The notes under the pieces: generated by a model | The model's input: only the letters and a program-made list of their open reading frames with translations | Told to the model about the DNA's origin: nothing | Database searches by the model: none | Program-made: the position numbers and the translations under genes | Source of the DNA: Zhengitettix transpicula | Taxonomy: Eukaryota > Arthropoda > Insecta > Orthoptera > Tetrigidae | Direction of reading: 5' to 3' | Length of the DNA: 64,000 bases | NCBI GenBank assembly: GCA_037074705.1 | Contig: CM073590.1 | Location: 36,851,895 to 36,915,894, forward strand | Shown: positions 11,016-23,986 of the stretch, piece after piece | Position numbering within the stretch: position 1 is the first letter of the stretch | Layout: the number at the start of each line of letters is the position of its first letter

Positions 11016-12486
11016 TTATAATTCAATTCCGTTATCTAAAATAAATTTAAGAAATTAAACCTTACAACATGATAGTTTTTATTACAATTACGTAAAAATA
11101 TTATTTATATGCGGATTCCACACACGTTGCAGCCAAAATAACTTATTAACACAGCTGTTAAGAGTTTTATTGAATTTTTATATTAAAATGAGAATATAAA
11201 TTTATTTAATACAACATATAGATAAAGATTCAGAAATTTTATTTAAATTTTTTGTGACATTTGTAATATCAATGACGGAAACGTTATATCAAATATAATG
11301 CCTGTTAAATATGGTTTTTAAGTATGATAATAAATATTTCTAACATTTTAACATTTAGTAGGTCAGATTAATATTATTGTGGATGAATACTAATCGTCCA
11401 AGTGAAGTCAAAGCAAAGCAATAGATATTGAAAATTTTAAAGTCTTCATTAAAAATTAAAACTAGAAAATGTAGATTATTTCATTAAGTTTTCACCAATT
11501 CATTAATAAATTCGTATGGATGTTTGGCAATTGAGCAGGTCCATAGTATTATGGAATTATATGGAATTATTATGTAATAATTAAACTATTTGTAATAATG
11601 ATAAGCATAACTATTTGCTCAGTAATACAGTAATATTTTTAAAATTCTTGAAAAAATTCTATTTGCACAATTGTTTCATATTTTTTATTTGAATAATAAT
11701 ACATAATCATTACAAAATAAACTAGTAAATAAATCAATAAACATTTTTATAAGAAAATGAACTTCAGTTCGAGCAGTTGTTTACTATACTATACGCCTCA
11801 AATATAAGAATCTGATTCGTTAATATTTTTACAAAATAATGTACATTTATTTATGTTAATAGTGTTTAAAATGTACTCATAGAATGGATATTCTTCTTCC
11901 TGAATAGATCTAAATGACAGAATACGATAAGGGTTTATCATAATTATTGCGAATACCATTTTGGCCATGTTGAGTCTCAAATTGGGTTCCTCAACTATAG
12001 GTTTTCATTCAATTTTGACCATTTATAAAATTTGCATTGTTTTTAGGGTCTATCCTTGGCAGTACCCTTTTTTATTCGTATTGTACTGATCTTTCGTACA
12101 CGAGTTTATGATTCTCTTTGTTTCTTTCTGTTAAATTTATTTTTAAACTATTATTCATTCAGGTTTACGTCACTGGTACAGTTTATTCATTTTTAAGGAA
12201 TAAAAATAAAATAATGGTTTTGATTTCAGAGCACCCTGTACATCCTAAAGTAATGTTAATTAGTTTCACCAATTTTCAACTTCTGCATCGAAGTTGTCTA
12301 TCAAGCAGCAACTGACCAATAAGCTCAAGCAAACTCCTCTTTCCTTCAATGAGTTTGTCTCAAAGAAGTGTCTTGCGGGGTTTAATTATAGAATAGCAAT
12401 TAGTATAAACCTTATAACTTTTCACTCACGTACCTCATAGCTGATTTAACTCTGGGTTGATATTTGTTATAGACAGTGTTGGCCAC
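11016..12486. other. AT-rich non-coding stretch
   Basis: No motif recognised in any frame. The small open frames at 11798-11980 (minus) and 12118-12315 (plus) have no family features. Confidence 0.5.
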
Positions 12487-12600
12487 GATATTTTTTCCAG
12501 TTCAGAACCCTTATGGCAATATATAGGCATTGAATGTGCCCTTAAAAGAAGTTTCTAAATAAGATCACTAAATAACTTTATTTTTTTATGTTTATCATGA
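12487..12600 (+). repeat. Dispersed direct repeat, unit 1
   Basis: Shares a stretch of more than 60 bp with 13029-13145, including CAATATATAGGCATT and GAATGTGCCCTTAAAA, with scattered mismatches. The spacing is about 545 bp. The identity of the repeat is unknown. Confidence 0.75.
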
Positions 12601-13028
12601 ACAAACCAGAGTTTTTTTGTAAAGTTTCAGATTTTGCAAAAAAACAATAGATAAATTTGGGGGACTGTTTTCTAACAGAAGTTGAGGTTTGTAAATTTAA
12701 TTTAATAAATTATAGTTTTGAGCATTTTATAATTTAATACGTTCAACTTGTCACAACTTATTTATTTTTATTAGTATAATTTCTCTTAAGATAGTTTTAA
12801 TACATTTTGGACAAAAAAGGCCTGTTTCAAATTCTATTTCAGTTTGTTTAGTTTACAAAATCTTACCTCTTATTTTTTCCCATTTTAATGTGTAGTCTCC
12901 ATATTGTTTTATCTTGTTTGTACACTGTAATTTATACGCCATAATTCTTTCCTGCAAGGGATCTCTTTTATCATGCATGTGTCTGACGCCCACTAAGCCC
13001 CATCTATTAATTAAATGCTGGTTACTAA
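12601..13028. other. AT-rich spacer between the two direct-repeat units
   Basis: No coding signal recognised. Confidence 0.5.
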
Positions 13029-13145
13029 TTACAATATTTTTCCGGTTCAAAACTCCATGACAATATATAGCCATTCAATGTGACCTTAAAAACGCCATTG
13101 GATACGTCTATAATATGATTCACATATGAAGCTTTCATGTTTATA
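13029..13145 (+). repeat. Dispersed direct repeat, unit 2
   Basis: Second copy of the unit at 12487, reading CAATATATAGCCATTC and AATGTGACCTTAAAA. Similarity fades after about 13145, where both copies carry a T-rich segment containing TTTATGTTTAT-like sequence. Confidence 0.75.
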
Positions 13146-13760
13146 TATTTAACTATAACATTTTTTTAAATCTTCGGTATCACAGTGCGAACTTACTTGC
13201 CCGCCAATAGATGCGGAAAAAAACGAGGCTGTGAAACTTTCCATTTTTTTGTGGTTTGACCTTGAATTTTAGTTTTACACTATGATAAGTTACAACTCGA
13301 TTGAACGACTCGGTAACTGAGGGAGAACAGCTGGAAAATGTTGTTTACGAAAAGTCAGCAGCGTGTTAATATCAGGCTTACCTTGAAACTTAAAACGTCT
13401 GCAGAAGCTTACCTTCTGTTATTTGAATATTATAGCAATTAAAATGTGTACTGTTCCCAAGTTGAAGTCGGAGCTTACACGGACCCATTATTCTACATTT
13501 GAAGACGTAGAGTGAAAACTGCGGAGTTCCTGTGCTGTCCCGAGGAAAGTGATATTGAAAAAATGTTTATAGATGTGGATGGAACGTATGGAGAAGTGTG
13601 TTGACTTATCGGGGACCTCCTCGCTGTAGTTGTACGTCAGATGAATAAATAAAATTACACCTTCAGTTTTGTAATAGTTTTCTCTATCTCTGTATATCAA
13701 CAGTCATGCTAAATAACACAAGTAACTAACGACCCGTGTGATAGACAGTAAAATAAATTA
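13146..13760. other. Non-coding stretch with mildly GC-raised centre
   Basis: 13185-13640 is less AT-rich than its flanks but shows no credible open frame or repeat match. Confidence 0.4.
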
Positions 13761-13764
13761 ATTT

Positions 13765-14007
13765 TAAATAATATAAATTTTAAAAATTTCCAAGATTAAC
13801 CTTTTTTTAATATTAACTCCCTTATCTAAAATAAAAGGATTATCAATATTAAAGGAATGATTAAAATCGAAACAAAATTTTGTCATAATGTTTATAAGAC
13901 GGAAACTTCACAAATTTATGCTCCTTAATTCTAGTTAATAAATATCGTTTGGTGTATAATAAAATGAGCAATTATTGCAACTAATTTTATAAACAACATT
14001 ATGGTAA
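13765..14007 (-). pseudogene. Penelope-like element GIY-YIG endonuclease fragment
   Basis: Minus-strand translation, with frame breaks, gives NVVYKISCNNCSFYYT (the start of a PLE GIY-YIG domain with its CNNC cysteine pair), then YLLTRIKEHKFVKFPS, then NPFILDKGVNIKKRLILEI. This is the order seen at the C terminus of GIY-YIG-bearing PLEs, where the endonuclease follows the reverse transcriptase. The middle YIGQT motif is damaged to YYTPN with a local deletion. A related copy lies at 54100-54348 on the same strand and shares both end blocks. No reverse-transcriptase part was seen beside it. The GIY-YIG assignment rests on motif order. Confidence 0.75.
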
Positions 14008-14215
14008 TCAAAAATATTAATATAATCTTTAATTTTTTTACAAAATAAGTATATTTGTTACATATATACTGAGGAAATATTCAGATAAAATATTTATTAA
14101 TGATATTACTGTATTTAATGTATGTAATATTTAATGATATTACTGTATTTATGTGATTATATGTTAGACGTAATTATTTGACAATGTGAATTTCACGTTA
14201 TAAAAAATAAGCAAA
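14008..14215. repeat. AT-rich stretch with a short tandem duplication
   Basis: AATGATATTACTGTATTTA occurs at about 14099 and again at about 14132, a 33-bp period. Confidence 0.7.
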
Positions 14216-14760
14216 GTAATTCTTTGTATGTGAATATATGAGACAAGCTCTACTCCAATCGTCCCTAGAACGACGACTGCTGAGGATCCGCTCAAGGAAG
14301 CCTCCGTCGTCTTGTGCCGCTCTGAATGCCGGATGTCTCGCCAATTCCGGTTGTCTATATCGATTTGGCCTTTTCCGCACAAAACACACGCACCCACTGA
14401 AACAAAGGCGGGCGATGTAGGCAACAGGAGCGGTAAAAAGAGGAAACTTAAAAAAGGGACGCAGACGTCCGAAGCAAAACGAAGCTCTGCGGAATTCCAA
14501 ATTACTTTTTCTGTTTCGACTAACGCCCTACGCTTGAACTTGATCCCCTTTCAGATCTGTGACGCGGAGGGGAATAGGGTTACAGTAGAAGCTGAAGGAA
14601 TGGGACAAGAAGAGGGTGGGGTTATGATAAACTTCATTTGTTTTTATTATTCCCAAACAGCCTTTTTATCTCGTCCCTTTTGTTCTACGTAGACTACGTT
14701 GTCTGCTCTCAGTGATGAGGCGAGGGGCGTGCGAAGTGAGGGAGTATCAGTATAAGAGAA
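14216..14760. other. GC-raised block with overlapping open frames
   Basis: Open frames of 60-126 residues overlap on both strands, the longest at 14312-14692 (plus). The plus product has a lysine-rich patch (SGKKRKLKKG) but no recognisable domain, and frames on both strands are equally open, as expected from raised GC. It may be an exon, a regulatory block or an old repeat; I cannot choose. Confidence 0.25.
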
Positions 14761-15716
14761 AAACAGCACGTGAAATATTTTTATTTTTCCGAGAAATAAT
14801 TTTAAGCCTCAAAATTATGACGCACAAATATCACAAATAAGAATATAAAATAATAATTTGTTGTGCTTCACGGACAGTACATAACCGGGATAAAAGACTC
14901 AAAATCCTAAATTCGATACACCTTCTGTTATGCTGAGAATTTTTAACCTTGTCCTAAAAAGTTAGAACAACATAGTACATTGGCTATGTACATCGGCTGA
15001 TACATACTGTTTCAAATTACATGTTCCCGGGAAAATGCGGATAAGCATGCCCTTTAATTTATGTATATGTCATTGCAGTATAATATCTGCTAAATTACGC
15101 ATAAAACATGAACAATCACAAATATAATATTATAACTAATTATTAAATATAAAACTAAAGTTAGACATGGCTCACAGAATTTATAGATCACTGTTCTCCG
15201 GAGTTGTTTGCCATTTATCTTATATCCTTATTAAGATTTTAGATTTTCGGCACGTTTGTATCTGTGGCTAGCATGAAATGAATAATGATGCCTTAATTAA
15301 TATAAATAACTCCAGTTTGTTTATTATTGCAATTAAATCTTGTAAGGAGGGTTTTAGGAAAAATATGTACTTTTCAGCCAAACAGAGTTGAAATTGAACC
15401 AACTAACCTGAAGATCAACATTTCACTTTTTAAATTATTTAATAAGAATAGTCTCTTGGTCGATAATTTTCTTAATAATGAAATTTTAAATACAACGTTG
15501 AGTCCCTGATTTGCAATAATTTCTAACGTGCTTATTTCCCGCCCGTTGCGTCATTTCCGCCCAATCAGGGACGACTTTTCTGACTGAAAGGCTGCTATTT
15601 TTATTATATAGTTTAAATATGTAGACAGATAATTATAATTACACTTATAGCTCATACATACTTAGTTACGTCTATAGTCGCAACGACTTTTCCTAGAAGG
15701 ATTTATTTTTATTTTT
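14761..15716. other. AT-rich non-coding stretch
   Basis: A short GC-richer patch at 15530-15590 contains GCGTCATTTCCGCCC. No gene recognised. Confidence 0.45.
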
Positions 15717-15717
15717 A

Positions 15718-15833
15718 GAGTAACAGGCTACATGAGGGTAATCCACATGGTGGCAACTCCCTTTAATAGAATAGGCATTAATTTGAAAGGGAGGATACGG
15801 AAGGGTAGAAGAGGGTAGCCAAAACGTAAGATA
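15718..15833 (-). mobile_element. 560-bp retroposon, copy B (3' fragment)
   Basis: Only the terminal ~115 bp on the A-tailed side are present, lying reversed after a T-rich run (ATTTTTATTTTTAGAG). Such short 3' pieces are what 5'-truncated retroposition produces. Strand is given as the inferred sense. Confidence 0.85.
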
Positions 15834-16850
15834 TATAAGTCAATTTATTTCTATCGTAAATAAGAGACAAAATTAGACGGTTAATAATGGGAATTTTTAA
15901 CGATAGAGGTAGGACTACATTGTAATTATATCATTCATTTGGATGAATAATAATAAAAAATTAGGTAATAAACATATAGAATGTTTTGTTTAAAGAGCAA
16001 ATTTTGTACAATAATAAGTTTGCTGTGCTTTCAGAGTGAAATTATAACCTATATTTGAATTTAAAAAACTTGGAAAAGAACGTGGATTGTCCTACAAGCA
16101 TATTATAGAAAAGGCTTTGCAGATAATGGCTGATAGAAAATGGCAAAAACTCTGTAAGTTGAATCCTAATGAAAACTTATTATAAATTTTATCTTTTCAT
16201 TTTGAATTCAATATGCGTTTATTTCTATCCCTATTTTTTTTTTTTTTTTTAGTAATAATCGTCATTGCCAAAAAATTCGGACTTGGTTGTTGTACATATA
16301 ATTTTAAATAATTGGATAAATGATACAGAAAGACAACTTGCCTAAATGGAATAAATATGGCACTCTATAATTTTATATTGCTGACTATCTGCACCGAACG
16401 TGCATTCAAAACTAGGATTTAAGAACATAAATATTATTTAAAAAAATTCAATTTCCACTAAACACAATAACGTGGAATATCATAGGTTTTGACTGGACTA
16501 ATTTCAGAATACTTGACATTGAATCTAAACAGGCTAGAATTAACTCTTAAATGATTAACTTCAAATTTTATAAGTTCACTTTAAATGTGAAAAGTGATAC
16601 AAATTATGTAAGTAGGATCTATGACCCTTTACTTTGTGATTAAGTTCTTTGGCTTCATATGAAAGTCATCACAATGGTCGGTCCTAATATTTTGGGGTTT
16701 GTACTTCATAAGGTCTGTCGATTTGCAGAAGAAACGTCGTAAAATTTATTACTCGTATTAGTTAAAATTTTGTCTGTATTTGGCCATTATCATATTCAAT
16801 AATATTAATAAACGGACTCTAACATTCTTCTTTAAATATAGTTTAAGTTT
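15834..16850. other. AT-rich non-coding stretch
   Basis: Includes an 18-base T run at 16233-16250. No coding signal recognised. Confidence 0.5.
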
Positions 16851-16856
16851 AAATGA

Positions 16857-17160
16857 TTTATAATTTAATATTTGTTCCGCATGAGTGTGACCTTCGAGTA
16901 AATCCACTCGTAAATAATACTCCTGTCACTTCCTCCACATGCAATTGCAAGTGCGATAAATGTCTTGGTGAGAATGAGATTAACGCGTGGGGTTGGTTAC
17001 ATAATAGATGCAAGTGTGAATCGCAGATCGGAGACGCAGTGCACAAAACTCCTCTGGCACGCAATTACCTGCTAATGCTCTCTGTTACATATTCATGGGC
17101 CTCAAATTCAAATTATGCCAGGGCCTCTTTATCAGGCACAGAGATACATGCATAAGCAAA
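16857..17160. other. GC-raised non-coding block
   Basis: Balanced composition with CpGs and TAAT/ATTA cores (for example CGCAATTACCTGCTAATG). A 100-residue plus-strand open frame includes a CNCKCDKC cysteine cluster, but a 68-residue frame is open opposite and no family fits. Possible regulatory block; a small cysteine-rich protein cannot be excluded. Confidence 0.25.
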
Positions 17161-17865
17161 TGTTGGTATGCCTTACTAAATTACTCATGCTTCGCCTATT
17201 TACTTGTGTATTTCTTCTTAAATCACGTATAATCTATGAAACACATGTACTATATAACAATAAAAACAGTTTAAAAGAATATTCAATATATAAATTATCA
17301 ATAGAATTTTTTGTCTTAATAACTTCACTATTACAACATTCTTAATCACGATATATATAAACATTGTGTAATCGTGCACTTTTATATTTTGACGTTGTTT
17401 CATGATTTTAATATATTTTATAAGATGATCTAATGTTATGATGGAAGCGAATCTTTTTTCTTGAAAAAAATTGTCTACATTCATGCTACACGCAACATCC
17501 AAAGTTTTTAGCATAATCCATTTACAAGTAACTATTCATGTGACAGGCACCGTGATCCAAAAAATTTAGATTATTCCGAAAATAATAAAACAAAAGAAAC
17601 TAAATGCAATATTATATTACAAGACCTTCGTAAGGTATATAAATTTTTTACTTTTTACCTTTTTCTTAAAAATCAATTTTAGCTTATACAGTTATTTGAC
17701 GTGGAATAACTGAGATAGCAGATACAAGTACAGAAATTGTTTAACAACTTTGATTAATCTTTTTGTGTAATTTTTGTAAAATAGGGTTTAAAGTCACGTA
17801 CTATTACTTTTCTTAATTTCGGTTACTAAACTGAAAAAAATAAAACAAAAATTTGAAGTTTATCC
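17161..17865. other. AT-rich non-coding stretch
   Basis: Nothing recognised. Confidence 0.5.
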
Positions 17866-18085
17866 TTGATGTGGTGCTCCCCGAAAGCCTTTTCTTGCAC
17901 CCACCTCGTAAAGTTTCATGTTTATTAGCTGCGTGTCTCCATCTCTGAGAAAATTCTTTTGCAAGTTGTTCGATGTGCGTGTCGCTAGGTTGGGGCCTAT
18001 CTGCATTTCTAACTGCCGGCAGTAACTGGTTGCCTCATTGGCTGCACCCTTGCCAATAAAAATTCGCGGGGGTTATCTCTGAAGG
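17866..18085. other. GC-raised non-coding block
   Basis: Distinct from its flanks in composition; contains AACTGCCGGCAGT, a 13-bp near-palindrome at about 18010, and CCAATAAAAATTCGCGG. No open frame of note. Confidence 0.25.
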
Positions 18086-19375
18086 CTGTAAAATTCCTTA
18101 TTATACTATCACAAGGCATTCATTGACACAAATATTATTTTACCTTGTCGTCAAAGTCTTATTCTTGGAATAAATCCTTGATAATGCTTTATCTACATTC
18201 GTCTCAATTAGCATTCTGACATGAATTACTGTCAAATGAATATTTCACTTAGGTTCACTGGCTCGGTTTATTTCGCGAGAAGTGAAAGGGTGTTTTCCCA
18301 GACACCTTACACTATTTTCCTCTGATACTACGAATATAAAATTTCTAATACAAGGAACGTAATCAATTATACATACGTTTCGTAAAGAATTTATACGTTT
18401 TATTCTTAAAGTTTTGTCAAACTAATAAGCAAACTAGCTTTGAGGACCATTTTCAAAATATTTTTATGACCTAACCAATATTCATTTCTAATCGAAGTCA
18501 CTTACAACATTTTCTGAATATAATATAAAATCTGTATAGAAAAAACAAAGAGTAAAATTCTGGCTTATATTAAATATAGAAGTTCCCGGGTACCTACAAA
18601 AGTATTTGATATGATATATATAAATGTCACTCAGAATTTAAAAAATCTCGTAAGGAGTAATATACTAAAATCTTTGTTATTGGAATAATATTCAAAAATT
18701 TATCCTTAAAGAATTTTTTTGACTTTCAGATGATTTCGTGGTAGTTCTTAGCAATTTGACACTGGTACGTCTCTGAAAATTTCACGAAAGAAAATTGAAT
18801 TACAATTTTTCTTATGGAGTAAAAAAATTAGAATTAATATTGTTATTTTACTGAAATATTATAGAACTTGAAATATCCCATAGCAATCAAAACGATTTAA
18901 AATAAAATGTACGCAATTTATTGATTTAATTAAATGAATTTGGGCCTTGAGCCAGAAAATTATGTTTATTAAATAAATAAAGGACGTTTCGCTTTCTTTT
19001 AGGACCTCTTACGGTTCAGTAATTTTGCATATAAATACTGAAAAAAAAATTATAGAAAAATCTTTTTTGTTAAATTAATCAATTTTCTGACTCATAATGA
19101 ATATTTATTTATATTATTATAAATTTCATATATTTTTATTATAATTTATTTGATTATTCAGGCAGACAATTGATATGCCATTAATTCAAAGGACCTGTAC
19201 TGCAGAATGTATGTTCAATGTATTAATGGTATTAACGAACCACAAGAAGTCAGTCATTCCCTTGCTAGTTTACTGTTTTTCCCAATCTGTCATTCGTATT
19301 ATTAAATACTTTTCAGTGTGGTGAAGTTCAATAGAAACCGTTCACAAATTTTTCTTCAACTTCATATATAGCAAA
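18086..19375. other. AT-rich stretch with a decayed terminal-repeat-like motif
   Basis: Near 18980-19012 the minus strand reads CTGAAC, then GAGGTCC, then GCGAAACGTCC. This is similar in order to the hammerhead-bearing repeats but lacks a convincing stem II. Otherwise nothing recognised. Confidence 0.35.
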
Positions 19376-19770
19376 AGAATGTTGCTCTGTGGTGGAATTG
19401 TTAGTGTGTTGTAATGGCACGCTCATCTGAGGAAAGCAGCAGTAGTTGGAAGAAGGTGGCGTTTTATAACAGTTGAAAGGCGGACCCAGTGAAGGGGACA
19501 CTGATTTCCCTTTTGAGTTGGCGAGTTGAGTTTAGGGAGAAAGGGATCTACAATGGGGCTGCTATTGTTCGGCCCAGATGGTGCCGACTGCGAGGGAGAT
19601 ATGTGCTTCTATAAAGAACTCTATCATAATAGCTGCCGCCAGTGCTCTTGTCGGTGTCCTAGTGAGGTTGTTGGAGAAATTGAGGGAGACAAGTGACCGC
19701 AGGGTGTTCACCAAGATACTTCCGGGGAAGTCGATTTTTATTACTATAGATCTGGATTGAATCTACACTA
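19376..19770. other. GC-raised block with a small open frame
   Basis: Plus-strand frame 19578-19760 encodes 60 residues with a hydrophobic stretch SIIIAAASALVGVLVRLLEK followed by charged residues. No known family. It could be part of an exon or an old retroelement; the frame opposite is closed, which slightly favours past coding. Confidence 0.25.
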
Positions 19771-20015
19771 TCACCTTCCAAGAAAATGTTCGGAAGTTAC
19801 TAATATTAGTGAAACGCTATTTACGTACATTCTTATTTGTGAATCCCGACACAAATACTGCTGACAAGGTTAATAATTTTTTATTCCACATTTTTTGTCA
19901 ATAATTCAACATTAACCCCCACAATTCATACTTTGAAGCCATTAATTTCGTGTATTTTTCCGGATGATTCGAATAATAATCTTTAAAATTCCAAACGCTA
20001 TAACTGCAAAATTTT
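19771..20015. other. AT-rich spacer
   Basis: Nothing recognised. Confidence 0.5.
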
Positions 20016-20235
20016 CACGCTTCGGCCCATTGCCATAGTGTCTAATATCACTGGTCAGTTTCAAGATACATTACGGCCAGGAAATTAAGCGGGCGAGATT
20101 TTTGCGGTGTTGTTATTTAGGGTTCCGGCAGACGCCTCAAGCAATTCCCGCTATCAATGACTCTTGATCTAGGCAACGCAGGGATATGAATTTATCGTTT
20201 CCCGCTGTACCCTTCCTCGCTTTACCAGTCACACA
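20016..20235. other. GC-raised non-coding block
   Basis: About 200 bp of balanced composition including GAAATTAAGCGGGCGAG and GTTCCGGCAGACGCC; no open frame or repeat match. Confidence 0.25.
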
Positions 20236-21065
20236 TTTGGAAATAGGTTTATCTGTATGAGACTGTAGTGTGTTACAGAATATACAGAGTCTAACACAAC
20301 TCGACCACCAAATTTCAAAAATGGATTACTCATATTGAGATAAGAAAAATTGTAGTGCAACATGATACCGATATTCATAATTACAGAATTATCCAAACTT
20401 CCGCATCTGATCGATTTGTATGAAGTTAAAGTAACATGTTTAAGCGCTCTGTTCAATATATACTGATCACACACAGCTGCTCTTCTTTGCATTGAGTTCT
20501 GAAAAGGACCAAAACTGACGGGAGAAACAATTAACTAGAGTCTCAGATTTTAGTCGAAATAACAAGTCATATTGCTGTAGGCAAACATCCGTAAAAGTTC
20601 GAATAGGTCTGTAATTATACATTTCCGGAACCATGCTGTAACACGCTTTTATCTTCTTTCAATATGAGGAATCCATTCCTGATATTTTCCGGCAGAATTT
20701 TGTTACGCCCTGTATAGATTGAAATTGACGTCCTTTTAATGACTCCAAATCTGTTTTTGCATTACATTATATTTCTATATGCTAAAACATAAAATAATAT
20801 CTCAATAATAATTCAGAAAACAATTTAGTAATGTTTCTTAATTTAATTATACTACTTTAGATTTTATAAATGTTTATTTAAAATTTACCATCTGTTACTT
20901 GTGAACAATAATTAATGATTTTAAAATATACTTAATTTCTAAAGTAAACTAGAATACTGCCGAGAACATCCCAATGAAAGTTCTTTTAACTGTAAAAAAA
21001 CTTAGCAAATAGTTTGTTTTAAATTAGTTATTTTCATGTTACAACAATAATATATTTTAAGTCCC
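20236..21065. other. Non-coding stretch
   Basis: The 87-residue minus-strand frame (20229-20492) has no family features. AT content rises after about 20720. Confidence 0.45.
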
Positions 21066-21360
21066 CTAATCGAATATACCGCTCAGATCCGAAGGTTTAA
21101 ATCGCTTTGATCATTTATTGTCCTTCCCCATCGGGTGTCTGGCTAAATTGTACAGTGAAATTTATTATTGCATTTAACACAAAAGTATTTACTTTCATCT
21201 TGCCCGGCCGCTATATTTATATCATTTTAAATTATGTGCATAGGTATAAAGACCATGGCGAATTGGCAATGCTTCTGAGTACTTTAATCTTGGCCTGATT
21301 CCAACATTGGAGGTGCTGGCGGTTCCCCACAGCTGTATCCCCTATGTCCATATAGGTTTA
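21066..21360. other. GC-raised non-coding block
   Basis: Contains TTAAATCGCTTTGATCATT (a TCF-like CTTTGAT) and a CAGCTG E-box in CCCACAGCTGTATCC; no credible coding. Confidence 0.25.
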
Positions 21361-23815
21361 ATGAAGAGAGTAATATGAATAATACGAAACCGTTTGTTAT
21401 CTTCACAGTTTTCAGGAGCGTTATTGAATTTTAGATCTAAAGTTTCATTATTTTAATGGTACTTGATCCCTTTTGTTTCATTGCATGACATAAATGTCGC
21501 TTTCATATTTTCTTTTACCCACGTAAAAACGGATCAAAATAAAATTTTCATATTTTTTGTATAAACATGAATCTATTGGTTTATATGAATAGAATTGTTA
21601 GAAAAAATTGGTACACGTTTTCTTTTGGTTCAAGAAAAATGTCAACATAATAAATGACCTTATTAGGAACAACTGACGAAACAAGAGTTTCTGTAGTTTT
21701 ATACATGCCGAAATTCTTTATTTCTCGTATATGTGTCTTAAATGTATTTACGTACGTCTTAAGATCATTTTGTTCTTCTTGTCAGAGCCAAATGTTTGCG
21801 TGCAGACGCCGGTAAATAAAGACGCGCATTAGGAGAAGTATCTGGAGGGGAAATAAAGTAGCATTCAGAATTTTGCAAAGTGCCCTTGCTCCCCTCACTC
21901 GTCTCTTTTGAAATATGGATATATTCTTCATTACATTCCCCATTTAAAATATATGACAATGATTTTCAAAGAACTGAGCCATTTTTTTGCTTGATAAATA
22001 AAAGAATACGCGCAGATGCCGAGCATGAAAGAAGAGGGAACTTGGTTCTGACTTAATCGGCCATCGTGTTACGCATTTATACAGCACGCAATTATGAAGT
22101 TAAAATATGGTACACGAAAATCGTATTTGAATATTTTAAATTAATAAAATAACTCATAAAGAATTACTGGTACGTAATTTGACTGTCTTTCTATACAACC
22201 ATTTATGAATTTCTGTTGAAATATGCGATTCTATCTAAAGAAGTAAGAAATTAAACTTACCCGTCACTCGTACTAAGTAACTAGTATTTTAAAGATATAT
22301 TTTAAATACATGAATGAATTAACTAACAAGAAATTAAAATTAAGAAATATAAAACGTCTCCGTTAATCACCTGACGAAATCGACAATCATTCCAGAATCG
22401 TTAAGTAGTATTTATTTTATCATTTAATATCCCTTGAATTGACTACTTTTTATCTAATAAATTAATTATTTCTCAATTCGTTTCATTGGTCTTTAAATTA
22501 ATGTTAAGCTGGACATATTAATTTTTATTTAATATATTTGACTATATAATATATTTGACTGATTTTGGAACAAAATTCTATAAATGTTTATTTTTATGAA
22601 ACCGATTAAAACACCTTTGCGGTTCAAAATACTTATGGATTTGTTTCACGTAGTGCAATTAAATGGTGATTAGATTCTCAATTTAAAAATTATATCAATA
22701 CTTATTGTCTGAAATAGTCATTCTATACATAATCTCCCATTTCAGTTGTAGCATCCTTTAATTTATAATATTTATACTTTTATTACTGACTTAATTTTTC
22801 AGAATTATTTGTTACATTTATCTGCTTTTATCCAATTGTTGCCTGTCGTCTTCTTAATACCAACTAAATGGTTGATTTCTTTGTTCTTATTAAACTCTTG
22901 AATTCAGTTCACACCTGTATTTGTTCATTTCCCATAAAACATCTGTTTGTTATTTGTCCTAACCACAATAATTTTATACATCTTTTTATTTTCTCTTTAT
23001 GATTTTATGCATATAAGTAAAATGTATATTCTGTGTAAATATTTTCTATACATAACCTTAATGTTTAAAACACGCCCGACTGTAGTTAAAAATTATACGA
23101 TTTCAAGACCAGTAGACCTCATTTATTACTCTAATGTAGAAATGTTATAATAGTAACTAAAAAATGATTCTCAATATCTATACCATTGAGAAATATTCAC
23201 TTAATTAAACCAACACAAGTTTAACCTCTTTGGGAGCAAATTAATTATGCGTAAAAAATATTACATAACGTGCTTGTGATTCAACTTATGGAAAAATAAT
23301 TAATTTTTCTAAAATCATTAAAGATTGTTAAATAAATTCTATGCAAATTATAAATTTGAAAACGCGTAAAAGAAGTTCCATGATAACTTTTTATTGAAAA
23401 ATTAAATTGTTTTACTCCCATAATTTAAATTCCAGCAATTTTAGACAATTAGTTCCACTACTATTAACTGTTAATAGCGCTGTTAACATAACAGTTTATT
23501 TGTAGTTGAACTTAAAAAAAAATTATTTATTTTAAATGTGGAAAATTGATAAATAATGATACACTTCTTAATGTAAGAATTAAAGTAATGTACATATTAA
23601 GATTATTTAATAATCACTGTTTGTAATTTATTGACGGGTCGTCAATGACAAAGTTGTCGACGCGATGATTATAAACCATTAAATAATAATAAAATATGTG
23701 TGTATTATTTTTATCATTTGGTAAAAAGTAGAATTAATAAATTTTTTTGTACAAAAAAACATGCTTTGAATTATTTACTTTATTTAGATATATAACGGAT
23801 ATAATTTTCGTTTTT
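21361..23815. other. Long AT-rich non-coding stretch
   Basis: Includes a two-unit repeat of ATATATTTGACT at about 22532-22560 and scattered chance frames. No gene recognised in about 2.4 kb. Confidence 0.5.
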
Positions 23816-23986
23816 CAAGTAATAACCATGTTGGAAAAAGTTTTCTTGGGCTTCTAACCAAGTAAACAATGTATTCGCGACGTTTCGGTGACTATACAGC
23901 CATCGACTTTTAACAGATATTGCTACAATTGTTTACTCGGTAAAAAGCCCGAGGAGACTACATTATTTAATAACTATGTTACTTCA
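23816..23986. repeat. Inverted repeat (foldback), family B
   Basis: Left arm 23816-23872 and right arm 23929-23986 are imperfect reverse complements. The best block, GGGCTTCTAACCAAGTAAAC, faces GTTTACTCGGTAAAAAGCCC. The spacer holds CGACGTTTCGGTGACTATAC. Read on minus this gives a GAAACGTCG box after a hairpin (GATGGC with GTCACC), so it resembles a hammerhead-like terminal repeat, but the CUGANGA box is lost. Probably another PLE-type inverted terminal repeat. Confidence 0.75.
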
